Part shown: piece by piece, positions 24,155-32,008 of the stretch
Position numbering within the stretch: position 1 is the stretch's first letter
How the letters are laid out: the number at the start of each line of letters is the position of its first letter
Assembly (NCBI RefSeq): GCF_017874735.1
Contig: NZ_JAGGLV010000038.1
Span: forward strand, 1 to 45,932
Reading direction: 5' to 3'
From: Paenibacillus silagei
GTDB taxonomy: Bacteria; Bacillota; Bacilli; Paenibacillales; Paenibacillaceae
DNA: 45,932 nt
Notes under the pieces: generated by a model
Told to the model about the DNA's origin: nothing
Databases searched by the model: none
What the model saw: only the letters and a program-made list of their open reading frames with translations
Program-made: the position numbers and the translations under genes

Positions 24155-26170
24155 ATGAAGCCACATTCATTAAGGTATACCCTCATCTTCGCAGTCCTGG
24201 CTGTCCTCACCTTGCTTGGAGGCGGAATATGGTTTCTGTCAGGGCATAGCCCTGCCGTATGGACTGCCTCTGTTCCAAAAGAGGCCAAGTCCCCCGCCAT
24301 TATCCCCCGGCAGCAGCCCGTGCAGTCCGATCTCTCAGATACGATCTACACATCGGAGACAGAGGCTTTAAGCCAGCGCGTGGTTGAATATCACATGGAT
24401 GTGGAGCTCCTGCCGGGTGCGGAGACCCTGGTCGCCTCCGAGACGCTGACCTGGACCCATCCGGGCGCAAAGCCGGTCCAGGAGCTCTACTTTCATCTGT
24501 ATCCCAATGCATTCTCATCTGCCGGCACCACCTTCATGAAGGAGTCCGGGGGCACGCTTCGCGGTGACAGCATGCCTGCAGGGGGTTACGGGAGCATTAC
24601 CCTGACAGATTTGCGGACCTCCGAGGGCATTTCGCTGATGCAGCGCACCCAATATGTGCAGCCGGATGACGGCAATGTCAATGACAGAACACTGCTCAAG
24701 GTCCATCTGCCGCAGCCGGTGAACGGCGGTGAGAGCGTTACAGTAAGGCTTAAATTCGAGGTCAAGCTGCCGAAAATTTTTGCCCGGATGGGAACCGCTG
24801 ACGACTTCGTGATGGCCGGCCAGTGGTTTCCGAAGCTTAGCGTCTATGAGCCTGCCGGCAGAAGAGGACTCAAGGAAGAAGGCTGGAACCTGCATCAATA
24901 CCACGGCAACTCCGAGTTCTACAGTGATTTTGGAATTTACAATGTATCGATTTCTGTCCCGCCCGAGTATAAGGTCGCCGCAACCGGGTTTCCGGTGAGA
25001 GACGCCAAGGTGGTGAAGGGGCGCAAGATCTATCAGTTCTATGCAGATGACGTCCACGACTTCGCCTGGGCGGCATCGCCTGATTTCGTGGTTGCCGAGA
25101 AGGCCTTCTCCGCGCCGCAGGTGCCCGGGGTGAAGATTAAGCTCTATCTGGACCCGCTGCATAAGCATCTCCAGGAGCGTTACTTCCAGGCGGCTGAGGC
25201 TGCACTGATGGCATTCAGCAAGTGGTACGGCCCTTATCCCTACTCCACCTTATCAATTGTTGTCCCGCCGGAGTCCGGCAACGGGGCCGGAGGAATGGAG
25301 TATCCGACCCTGATTACCGCCTTCGGCGCCACGGACACTTCACCGGGCACCTCCCTGGAGCGCACGATCATCCACGAGATCGGGCACCAATATTTCTACG
25401 GCCTGGTGGCCAGCAATGAATTCGAAGAAGCCTGGCTGGATGAGAGCTTCACCTCTTATGCCGAAGACCGGCTGATGGAACAGGAATACGGTGTGGTCTC
25501 CAGCCTCCCGCTGCAGTCCAGCCTGGTCTCCTCTTCACAGCCGCTTAAGCTGGAGACCTGGAAATACACCGGTGATGACGCCTACACGCGCAATGTATAC
25601 ATCCGGGGCAAGCTGGTGCTGAAGGATATCGAACGCATCGCCGGGACCAAGAATATGGATGCCATCCTCGCCGCCTATGCCCGCAAATACCGCTTCCAGC
25701 ATCCGTCCACCGCCGACTTCCAGAAGGTTGTGGAGAAAGTGACCAAGCAATCCTGGCAGACTTATTTTGAGCGGTATGTCTATAGCGGGGGTGCACCCGA
25801 CTTCGCAGTCGACGATATCAGGCTCACCGTCAGACAGGACAACAGTGACGGCGGGGGGAGCCGCTACAGCGCTGTGGTTGATGTAAGTAATAAGGGCAGC
25901 CTGTACCCCGATGTTCCCGTGAAATTCACCTTCGCAGACGGGTACACGGTGCAGCAATACTGGAATGGCGAGGGTAAGGCTACTTCCTTTGAGTTAGCGT
26001 ATAAAGCGCCGCTGGTCTCCGCAGAGATCGATCCGGGGCATTCCATTCTGCTGGAGAGCAGGCATCTTAATAATTTCAGAATGGCGGAGCTTGAGCCGCG
26101 TACACTCTCCCGCTGGACGCTTAGTGCATCAACTCTGCTTGAAACCCTGCTCGGAACTCTTGTCTGGTGA
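24155..26170 (+). CDS. membrane-anchored M1-family zinc metallopeptidase
   Basis: The 671-residue protein is an M1 (gluzincin) aminopeptidase relative. An N-terminal hydrophobic segment (about residues 9-30) anchors or exports it. A beta-rich N-domain follows (VEYHMDVELLPGAETLVASE, ELYFHLYPNAFSS), and the catalytic domain has H407-E408-x2-H411 with the third ligand E430 in EEAWLDESFTSY. NGAGGMEYPTLIT replaces the classical GAMEN exopeptidase loop with a GGMEYP form. The C-terminal region has a beta sandwich (residues 545-625). ATG at 24155. A membrane protein gene starts nine bases after its stop, which suggests a two-gene unit. The substrate is unknown; the active site should face outside. 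Confidence 0.9.
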   Translation: MKPHSLRYTLIFAVLAVLTLLGGGIWFLSGHSPAVWTASVPKEAKSPAIIPRQQPVQSDLSDTIYTSETEALSQRVVEYHMDVELLPGAETLVASETLTWTHPGAKPVQELYFHLYPNAFSSAGTTFMKESGGTLRGDSMPAGGYGSITLTDLRTSEGISLMQRTQYVQPDDGNVNDRTLLKVHLPQPVNGGESVTVRLKFEVKLPKIFARMGTADDFVMAGQWFPKLSVYEPAGRRGLKEEGWNLHQYHGNSEFYSDFGIYNVSISVPPEYKVAATGFPVRDAKVVKGRKIYQFYADDVHDFAWAASPDFVVAEKAFSAPQVPGVKIKLYLDPLHKHLQERYFQAAEAALMAFSKWYGPYPYSTLSIVVPPESGNGAGGMEYPTLITAFGATDTSPGTSLERTIIHEIGHQYFYGLVASNEFEEAWLDESFTSYAEDRLMEQEYGVVSSLPLQSSLVSSSQPLKLETWKYTGDDAYTRNVYIRGKLVLKDIERIAGTKNMDAILAAYARKYRFQHPSTADFQKVVEKVTKQSWQTYFERYVYSGGAPDFAVDDIRLTVRQDNSDGGGSRYSAVVDVSNKGSLYPDVPVKFTFADGYTVQQYWNGEGKATSFELAYKAPLVSAEIDPGHSILLESRHLNNFRMAELEPRTLSRWTLSASTLLETLLGTLVW

Positions 26171-26179
26171 GGTGAAGGA

Positions 26180-27013
26180 ATGGTGAAAAGTTCAATTGCC
26201 CGCGGTTGGATCAGCATGAAAGAGCAATTCTATATATTGATCCTGCTATTTATCTACCGGCTGTTCTGGGGATATTTCCTGTACAAATTCATTAAAAGCG
26301 CGGTTGTCCCCGTCCTGCTCCGCTACCCGGATGCGAATGCCGGCGGCAGCGGAATAGGCAGGCTGCTGTATTATATCGAGGGGCAGACCGCGCTGCGCAC
26401 CGACCCCGCCGTCCAGCACTGGCTGTGGCTGCTGCTTGCGCTGACAGTGCTAAGGCTGCTGGTGACTCCCTTTATCCGTGCAGGGCTGCTGCACGAGCTT
26501 CACCAGGAGCGCGACGGAGCGCGGGGACTGTTCTTTTTTCCCGGAATGAGAAAATATGGGCTGCCGGTGCTGGTGTTCAGCCTCATCGAATGGGCGCTAA
26601 CCCTCCTGCCGCTCTATTGGCTGCTTCCGCGTATGTACCGTCATCTGCTCAGCGGCGTTCTCGATGTCCAGCTTCTGCTGAAGCTGGTGCCTTATGTGCT
26701 GGGCTGGCTGCTCTATCTCTTCCTTGTCCGCAAGCTTCTGCTCTATATGCAATTCGGCTATACCGCCGGTACCGGCATGTTCTCCTCACTGCTGATCTGC
26801 CTGAAGATGCTGATGCCTTCGATCGGTATATCCATCGTTCTGGGGGCGGGAAGCCTGGCCGTAATTCTGCTCTGCAGCGCCTCTGCTCTGTTCTATCCCG
26901 GATTGCCGGCCCTTATGCTCCGCCAGGCAGCTCCGCTGCCCTCCACGCTGTTCGATATGTGGGGAATCGCTGCCCAGTACCACCTCTGGTCCAGTAAATC
27001 ATTTCCACAATAA
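26180..27013 (+). CDS. multi-pass membrane protein of unknown function
   Basis: This 277-residue protein is not recognised. About six hydrophobic segments are visible (roughly residues 16-35, 82-100, 128-148, 168-186, 205-235 and a weaker one near 245). Charged loops include HELHQERDGARG near residue 105. It contains no catalytic motif I can name. It begins nine bases after the metallopeptidase stop, with GAGGTG five bases before the ATG, so the two genes are almost surely translated from one mRNA. A role in placing or helping the peptidase is an inference from that position only. A terminator follows. Confidence 0.75.
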   Translation: MVKSSIARGWISMKEQFYILILLFIYRLFWGYFLYKFIKSAVVPVLLRYPDANAGGSGIGRLLYYIEGQTALRTDPAVQHWLWLLLALTVLRLLVTPFIRAGLLHELHQERDGARGLFFFPGMRKYGLPVLVFSLIEWALTLLPLYWLLPRMYRHLLSGVLDVQLLLKLVPYVLGWLLYLFLVRKLLLYMQFGYTAGTGMFSSLLICLKMLMPSIGISIVLGAGSLAVILLCSASALFYPGLPALMLRQAAPLPSTLFDMWGIAAQYHLWSSKSFPQ

Positions 27014-27036
27014 TAAGCTGCTGAAGCGGCATACTA

Positions 27037-27078
27037 AAGAGAGTCATAGCCCCTTATCAGGGAGCAGGACTCTTTTTT
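27037..27078 (+). terminator. terminator after M1 peptidase operon
   Basis: GAGAGTC pairs with GACTCTTTTTT with an inner CCCTT...AGGG stem; six T residues on the plus strand follow. Confidence 0.82.
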
Positions 27079-27101
27079 GCTTGAACGGAGGACAAAAGCA
27101 T

Positions 27102-27130
27102 TTGCAAAAGGATAAATCCTCTGATACAAT
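27102..27130 (+). promoter_or_regulatory. promoter of the first riboswitch-NlpC/P60 gene
   Basis: TTGCAA (27102-27107), 17 bases and TACAAT (27125-27130) form a good sigma-A promoter. It would give a leader of about 230 nt with the riboswitch in its second half. Confidence 0.65.
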
Positions 27131-27229
27131 GATGGCTGTACTAGTAGTAACAAACTTGTAATCTTTCAAGCAAAATCTTCCGTAACTATTGCAATTTAAT
27201 CAATGCCGATAAGTCACTGTTCTGGTGCA

Positions 27230-27358
27230 TAAAACGCCGAATTCCCTGCACCGGGAAGTGGGGGAACCATATTTTGGGTGAATTGATCTCGCTTTAGAGG
27301 GGTCATAGGGGAACCTTCTACCGAATCCTTAAGCTAACCTCGCAGGCCCTGGAAGGAG
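27230..27358 (+). ncRNA. cyclic di-AMP riboswitch (ydaO-yuaA type), copy 1
   Basis: The conserved core of the ydaO-yuaA class is present in order: ACGCCGAATTCC, GTGGGGGAACCA, TTTGGGTGAATTG, a variable hairpin (ATCTCGCTTTAGAGG), GGGGTCATAGGGGAACCTTC, CCGAATCC and AAGCTAACCTCGCAGGC, ending GGAAGGAG. This class binds c-di-AMP and usually turns expression off. No terminator hairpin lies between it and the start codon, and its 3' end contains the Shine-Dalgarno sequence of the gene, so control of translation is likely (inference). Confidence 0.93.
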
Positions 27359-27366
27359 TACATCTT

Positions 27367-27849
27367 TTGATTAGTCAGAATTTCAAGAAAAAATGCACCG
27401 CAGCAGCGCTGGGTCTTGTGATGGTATTCACACTCGGAGCAGGCAGTGCCTTCGCAGATTCCAAGATGGATACTGTGATTTCAAAAACCATTGGAACATC
27501 GTATAAAACCGGGGGCACAACCACCAGCGGCTTCGACTGTTCCGGATTTACCAAGTATGTGTTCAAGAATGTCGGGCTTACCTTGCCCCGTACCTCCAAA
27601 GCACAGTTCAAAGTTGGAACAAGTGTATCCAAGAGCAATCTGCGTTCCGGTGATCTCGTGTTCTTCAATACCCTGGGTAACGGAGTGTCCCATGTCGGTA
27701 TTTATGTTGGAAACGGGAAGTTCGCACAGTCCTCAAGTTCACGTGGTGTAACCATCAGTTCGATGAGCCAGTCCTACTGGGCCAACCGCTACGTTGGCGC
27801 CAAACGAGTAATGAGCACAACAGCCTACCAAGCTGTCGCTTACGATTGA
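27367..27849 (+). CDS. secreted NlpC/P60 cell-wall hydrolase, paralogue 1
   Basis: The 160-residue protein has a signal peptide (residues 1-30, cleavage after AGSAFA) and a single NlpC/P60 domain, which in active members cuts gamma-D-Glu to diamino acid bonds in peptidoglycan. The catalytic Cys is C58 in FDCSGFT and the His is H109 in SHVGIYVG. The third polar position, His in the neighbour, is Gln here (Q121 in FAQSSSSRGV), which may change activity. There is no separate wall-binding domain. The start is TTG at 27367, eight bases after GGAAGGAG at the end of a c-di-AMP riboswitch. A closely related copy follows 0.5 kb downstream with its own riboswitch. Confidence 0.92.
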   Translation: MISQNFKKKCTAAALGLVMVFTLGAGSAFADSKMDTVISKTIGTSYKTGGTTTSGFDCSGFTKYVFKNVGLTLPRTSKAQFKVGTSVSKSNLRSGDLVFFNTLGNGVSHVGIYVGNGKFAQSSSSRGVTISSMSQSYWANRYVGAKRVMSTTAYQAVAYD

Positions 27850-27907
27850 CCCCTTGAAGCATACCCCGAATATTTCAGCCTCTAACAACTAAATGTAACT
27901 TATACGA

Positions 27908-27946
27908 GCCCGGGATGATTATTGCCGTAATCATTTCCGGGTTTTT
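27908..27946 (+). terminator. terminator after NlpC/P60 paralogue 1
   Basis: CCCGG-ATGATTA and TAATCAT-CCGGG pair, followed by TTTTT. It makes the two riboswitch genes separate transcripts. Between it and 28243 the sequence is AT-rich and I see no gene. Confidence 0.85.
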
Positions 27947-28242
27947 CCTTTTCCTTATTCTACCTTTTACACCGAATTCGCAGCCTTGAAACAGCATTTT
28001 TTTGCAAAAACAAAGAAATAATCATATAAATTAACCCCTGCGCATAGATATGAGTCTTTGGAAAGGGCTATAACTCTAAAAAACAGCAAAAAATCTGCAT
28101 TAATATGTTATAAGTGATTGCCAAGCGCCGAAGTCTTTGTTACAATTATCGCAGTGAGTTTTTAGTAACATTTTTGTAATTATTGAATCGATTTTAACAA
28201 AGGTTTTGTCATGTATTGAATGAACCGCTAATCCTAATCAAC

Positions 28243-28376
28243 AGTCGTGCCGAGTTCCCTAATGAATTAGGGAAACGGGGGAACCACTTTGGGTGAATTG
28301 ACCTCCTATTCTAAGAGGGGTCATAGGGGACCTTCAACCGAACCCTTAAGCTAACCTCGTAGGCATTGGAAGGGGT
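28243..28376 (+). ncRNA. cyclic di-AMP riboswitch (ydaO-yuaA type), copy 2
   Basis: It has the same core as copy 1: GTGCCGAGTTCC, ACGGGGGAACCA, TTTGGGTGAATTG, GGGGTCATAGGGGACCTTC, CCGAACCC and AAGCTAACCTCGTAGGC, ending GGAAGGGG. The variable stem near its 5' end differs (CCCTAATGAATTAGGG). The 3' end overlaps the ribosome site of the next gene, and no terminator precedes the start codon. No clear promoter is visible in the AT-rich stretch upstream. Confidence 0.93.
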
Positions 28377-28384
28377 ATTTACTT

Positions 28385-28876
28385 TTGAAGAAGAAGCTAG
28401 CAGCCGCAGTACTAAGCTTGTCCATTATCTTCACCATCGGAGCAGGAAGCGCTTTCGCGGATTCCAAAATGGATAAAGTGATCGACAAAGCCATCGGAAC
28501 CAAATACGTGTCCGGCGGTACATCAACTAACGGGTTTGATTGCTCCGGATTTACAATGTATGTTTTTGATAAGATCGGCATTAACCTGCCCCATCAATCC
28601 GGCTCCCAGTATCAGATGGGCTCTGCCGTGTCCCGTGACGAGATGAGACCGGGCGATCTTGTATTCTTCAATACAAGCGGTAAGGGCATATCCCATGTAG
28701 GTATTTATGTTGGTGACGGCGAATTCGCCCATGCCTCTTCCTCACGTGGTGTAACCATCAGTTCGCTGAGTGACAGCTATTACGTCAACCGCTACGTTGG
28801 CGCCAAGCGAATCATGAGTACAGATGCCTACAAGACTGTAGCTTCGGATTCCCAAGACAACGATGATGTACAATAA
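28385..28876 (+). CDS. secreted NlpC/P60 cell-wall hydrolase, paralogue 2
   Basis: The 163-residue protein is a paralogue of the preceding gene: a signal peptide (residues 1-25, AGSAFA) and one NlpC/P60 domain with the full triad C53 (FDCSGF), H104 (SHVGIYVG) and H116 (FAHASSSRGV). The mature regions are alike along their whole length, so a tandem duplication that included the riboswitch is the simplest explanation. It ends in a short acidic tail (SDSQDNDDVQ). The start is TTG at 28385, nine bases after GGAAGGGG. Peptidoglycan endopeptidase activity is expected from the family. Confidence 0.93.
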   Translation: MKKKLAAAVLSLSIIFTIGAGSAFADSKMDKVIDKAIGTKYVSGGTSTNGFDCSGFTMYVFDKIGINLPHQSGSQYQMGSAVSRDEMRPGDLVFFNTSGKGISHVGIYVGDGEFAHASSSRGVTISSLSDSYYVNRYVGAKRIMSTDAYKTVASDSQDNDDVQ

Positions 28877-28892
28877 TCCTTTGTAACCTAAC

Positions 28893-28939
28893 GCTCTTTT
28901 CCGAGATTTTTGCCGAAATCTTGGAGAAGGGCTTTTTTT
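28893..28939 (+). terminator. terminator after NlpC/P60 paralogue 2
   Basis: GCTCTTTTCC-AGATTT and AAATCT-GGAGAAGGGC pair imperfectly, followed by seven T residues. Confidence 0.8.
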
Positions 28940-29122
28940 GTCTATAAAATTACTTACCCCTCTCTATATTTGTAAAACACTGATTCTGCGCTTTCGGAAA
29001 ATATATTTTGGCGTTTGTCAAGTTTCTGCATTTCCGTAAGGAAATTGCGTCGAAACTCGCTGTTTTTGTATATAATTAATAGAAGAAATGAATTTATGTC
29101 CCTTGGAAGGAGGCCTCCCTTA

Positions 29123-29608
29123 ATGATTAGCTCCCCGCTAACCTTTTATGTGGTGCCTATGGAGCCGCAGCATGCCGCTGAGATCTGTGAGTGGAGCTAC
29201 AAGCCGCCGTATAATATTTACGGCTGGATGTCCTGGGAGCAGATGCAGGCGCTGGGCGTGGAGTTCGGAGACCCGCAGCTGCGCATTGAGCAATATGTAT
29301 CGGTTGTGAATGGAGAGGGGGATCTGTGCGGCTTCGCCCAGCTCTTTCCGATGGAGGGGGTAGTCCGGCTTGGTGTCGGAATGCGGCCCGAGCTGTGCGG
29401 CCATGGAATGGGGCATCTGTTCATGAAGGCTATTGTGCAGGCAGCACGGTCGCGTTACCCGGAATGTGAGATCGACCTGGAGGTGCTGACCTGGAACCAG
29501 CGCGCCATCCGCGCCTACCAGAAATGCGGGTTCACCATAACGGATACCTATGAACGCCGCACTCCGACCGGTAATAAGCCTTTTTATTGCATGGTCTATG
29601 AGGAATAG
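29123..29608 (+). CDS. GNAT-family N-acetyltransferase
   Basis: The 161-residue protein is a single GNAT domain: VVPMEPQHAAEICEW at the start, beta-4 and the acetyl-CoA loop in VRLGVGMRPELCGHGMGHLFM, and the late motif LEVLTWNQRAIRAYQKCGF, typical of the family. It resembles the RimI-like small-substrate enzymes, but the substrate cannot be told. The ATG at 29123 follows GGAAGGAGG by nine bases; an earlier in-frame ATG at 29096 overlaps that site. It is monocistronic, with a TATAAT near 29075. Confidence 0.85.
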   Translation: MISSPLTFYVVPMEPQHAAEICEWSYKPPYNIYGWMSWEQMQALGVEFGDPQLRIEQYVSVVNGEGDLCGFAQLFPMEGVVRLGVGMRPELCGHGMGHLFMKAIVQAARSRYPECEIDLEVLTWNQRAIRAYQKCGFTITDTYERRTPTGNKPFYCMVYEE

Positions 29609-29729
29609 CACCGGAGACAAGAGAGTTTTGCAAAAAATGGATCATTTGTGTTCATTTTTTTGACACACATACTATGATAACGCTTCACCATCCGCTATAA
29701 TGGAGACAGCAGCTTACATGGAGGGACGG

Positions 29730-30092
29730 ATGCAGATGCAGAAATGGATCATGAGCGGTTTGTTTTTTGCCGCCTGTGCCTTTGCAGTAATCTTAATGTT
29801 TACCCTACCCGGTAAATCCGAGGTGGCGGAGCAGAACAAGCCGACCATGCCGGAGGTTGTGCTGGACGCTGCGGGCGCAGAAGCCACAGTGAAGGCCAAT
29901 TGTATCTCCTGCCACGGAGACCAGCTTCAGGGCGGGGCGGGACCCAGCCTGCAGCAGGAAGGGGCTTCGCATGACGCAGCTCAGATCTACAGCATAGTCA
30001 CCAAGGGCCGCGGACAGATGCCTTCCTTCAAAGACAGGCTGGCCCCTGAAGAGATTGCGAATGTAGCCCTATGGCTGGCCGAGAAGAAATAA
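29730..30092 (+). CDS. membrane-anchored small c-type cytochrome
   Basis: The 120-residue protein has an N-terminal hydrophobic anchor (about residues 5-25), a short linker and one class I cytochrome c domain with the haem motif CISCH and a distal Met in GRGQMPSFKDRL. The end IANVALWLAEKK is the usual last helix. It is like CccA of B. subtilis, which carries electrons near the outer face of the membrane. There is no lipobox cysteine, so CccB is less likely. Two ATGs (29730, 29736) follow GGAGGG. A bidirectional terminator follows. Confidence 0.88.
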   Translation: MQMQKWIMSGLFFAACAFAVILMFTLPGKSEVAEQNKPTMPEVVLDAAGAEATVKANCISCHGDQLQGGAGPSLQQEGASHDAAQIYSIVTKGRGQMPSFKDRLAPEEIANVALWLAEKK

Positions 30093-30133
30093 TCCGCAAC
30101 CTGTACTCACACCATGCTCCTCATTCTAAATGT

Positions 30134-30182
30134 ATAATGCCCGTGACGAGGATAACGAACAATCCTTGCACGGGCATTTCTA
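30134..30182. terminator. bidirectional terminator after cytochrome gene
   Basis: AATGCCCGTG and CACGGGCATT pair, with an inner AGGAT/ATCCT stem. It lies between the convergent cytochrome and pterin dehydratase genes. Confidence 0.82.
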
Positions 30183-30223
30183 TTAATTAGATATTCCTGT
30201 TGTCTCCATAGGGGCCTTGTCCT

Positions 30224-30499
30224 CTAGCGGGTCTTCTCGAATGCCTCATTAAATTCATGCGCCTGGCGGAGATCAAGCTTCTCCACATCTGCAGCCAGCC
30301 GCAGAACAACCGTCTTGTAATCAATGGTGATATGCGGGTGATGGTCAAAGGCCTCCGAAATTGTCGCTACCTCATCCACAAAGGCAATTCCCTTCATATA
30401 TTCACTGAACATATATTTGCGCACCAGCCTATCCCTCTCCAGCTTCCAGCCCTCAAGCTTGCCGATCTGCTCCTGCAGTTGTTCCTCAGTTAATTGCAA
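30224..30499 (-). CDS. 4a-hydroxytetrahydrobiopterin dehydratase (PCD)
   Basis: The 91-residue protein is a pterin-4a-carbinolamine dehydratase, which recycles the hydroxylated pterin cofactor. The active-site segment EAFDHHPHITIDYKTV has the family His-His-Pro and the following beta strand, and GWKLERDRLVRKYMF fits the N-terminal strand pair. The length is typical. The start is TTG at 30499, seven bases after GGAGG. No pterin-dependent hydroxylase lies nearby, so its partner is unknown; in many bacteria it may serve molybdopterin or folate side reactions. Confidence 0.9.
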   Translation of the reverse strand: MQLTEEQLQEQIGKLEGWKLERDRLVRKYMFSEYMKGIAFVDEVATISEAFDHHPHITIDYKTVVLRLAADVEKLDLRQAHEFNEAFEKTR

Positions 30500-30552
30500 T
30501 TCGTTTCCTCCCTTGCTAAGTTAACGGTTCCTTCAGCCTGCTCTTCTCCTTC

Positions 30553-30592
30553 AAATAAAACATCCCTCAGCTTCTGAAAGTCCAAGGGATGT
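30553..30592 (-). terminator. terminator after the 30711-31013 gene
   Basis: ACATCCCT and AGGGATGT pair around a 17-base loop, followed by TTTATTT on the minus strand. It lies about 120 bases past the stop. Confidence 0.65.
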
Positions 30593-30710
30593 GCCAGGCC
30601 AAAGATTTTTGATTAAATGTATTCTGACATCCCGGCAATTAGTACTCCACTTCCAATTTTAACATGGCCGGATGCCCGGGACAAACCCGCTGCCGCATTT
30701 TTCCCCTGCT

Positions 30711-31013
30711 TTATACAAGAACGACCGAAGCCAGATCCTCATCGCCCAGCAGAATATTAATGCGGTGTGTTTCTTTATCGTACATCACAACTCCGCTGCC
30801 CACCTGAATGACCGGCTCGTTGCCCAGCGCGTAGAACAGATCTTCCGCAAGCGCCTCCCAGACCTCCTGCCTCGATTCCTCCGGCAGATTCGTCCACTCT
30901 TCAGGCTCCATTTCAAAAAAAATGTACCCGTCTGCAATCCGTCCAACGGCTCCTGTCAGTTCAACCAGAATTTCACCGTAATCCCTGCCATGCTTAACTC
31001 CCACATCAATCAC
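30711..31013 (-). CDS. small conserved-looking protein of unknown function
   Basis: This soluble 100-residue protein is not recognised. It is acidic (EMEPEEWTNLPEESRQEVWEAL cut into two helices) with beta-rich ends (YGEILVELTGAVG, INILLGDEDLASVV). There is no signal peptide, membrane segment or cysteine. The start is GTG at 31013 or the in-frame GTG three codons later; GGAG fits the second better. It is monocistronic, opposite to motAB, with its own terminator. Coding is supported by codon-position bias and the terminator only. Confidence 0.6.
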   Translation of the reverse strand: MIDVGVKHGRDYGEILVELTGAVGRIADGYIFFEMEPEEWTNLPEESRQEVWEALAEDLFYALGNEPVIQVGSGVVMYDKETHRINILLGDEDLASVVLV

Positions 31014-31207
31014 TCCGTTTTCTTCGCTGATGAATAATAACCTACCTTATCTATTATAGCCGAAAAAATCACTTCACAAAAAAGGGAATGATGTCGATAA
31101 AGAAGAATATACGTGATTTGGTTACGAACAGAGTGTTCTCCCGCGGTTCAAGGACGAATTACGCGGTTAGTCGATCACTTCTTAATTCTCATGGACGAGG
31201 TGCATAA

Positions 31208-32008
31208 ATGGAAATCTCAACAATTCTAGGCCTGGTGTTTGGTCTGATCGCAGTAATCTGGGGGATGATACTCAAGCATGCTCCACTTGCAAGCTTGAAT
31301 AACCCCGCTGCCTATGTCATTATTTTTCTTGGCACGGCTGCCTCCATCTTCATGGCCTTTCCGATGTCGGAAGTCAAGAATTTCCCTAAGCTGTTGAAGA
31401 TCCTGTTTACGAAGAAAAAGATGGTCGGTAAGCCCGAACTGATTACCATGTTCATGGAATGGGCATCCATTACCCGCCGCGAAGGGCTGCTGGCTCTGGA
31501 GTCCAATGTCGATGAAATTGAAGATAACTTCCTCCGAAACGGCATGCGGATGATTATTGACGGCAATGATCAGGAGTTCGTCCGTGATGTATTAATGGAA
31601 GATATTCATGCCACTGAAGACAGACATAAAGCCGGAGCCTTGATCTTCTCCCAGGCCGGGATGTATGCCCCTACACTAGGGGTACTCGGGGCTGTTATCG
31701 GGCTGATTGCCGCCTTGGGTGATATGAGTAATATGGACGTCCTGGCCCATGCGATTGCCGGTGCCTTCATTGCAACCCTGCTCGGGATATTCACCGGTTA
31801 TGTCATGTGGCACCCTATGGCCAACAAGCTGAAGCGGATATCCAAACGCGAGATTGAAGTCCGCCTGATGATGGTGGAGGGTCTGCTCTCTATCCAGTCC
31901 GGGGTGTCTACCATAGCTATCAACCAGAAGCTGTCCGTCTTCCTGACTCCGTCCGAGCGTGCCAAGCTGAGCGAGAAGGAGGGGGCTTCCAGTGAGCAAA
32001 AAGACTAG
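31208..32008 (+). CDS. motA: flagellar motor stator protein MotA
   Basis: MotA is the four-helix ion-channel subunit of the flagellar stator. The 266-residue protein has membrane segments near residues 5-22, 32-50, 150-170 and 180-200, with the proline-rich third and fourth segments (GMYAPTLGVLGAVIGLIAAL and IAGAFIATLLGIFTGYV) and the cytoplasmic loop that contacts FliG between them. The ATG at 31208 has GAGGTG five bases upstream. It overlaps motB by 17 bases. Whether the coupling ion is H+ or Na+ is not clear from sequence alone. Confidence 0.95.
   Translation: MEISTILGLVFGLIAVIWGMILKHAPLASLNNPAAYVIIFLGTAASIFMAFPMSEVKNFPKLLKILFTKKKMVGKPELITMFMEWASITRREGLLALESNVDEIEDNFLRNGMRMIIDGNDQEFVRDVLMEDIHATEDRHKAGALIFSQAGMYAPTLGVLGAVIGLIAALGDMSNMDVLAHAIAGAFIATLLGIFTGYVMWHPMANKLKRISKREIEVRLMMVEGLLSIQSGVSTIAINQKLSVFLTPSERAKLSEKEGASSEQKD

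Noticed and set aside
31014..31207. A sigma-D promoter before motA
   Set aside because: GTCGATAA resembles the -10 element, but no TAAA is found at the right distance, so the match is too weak.
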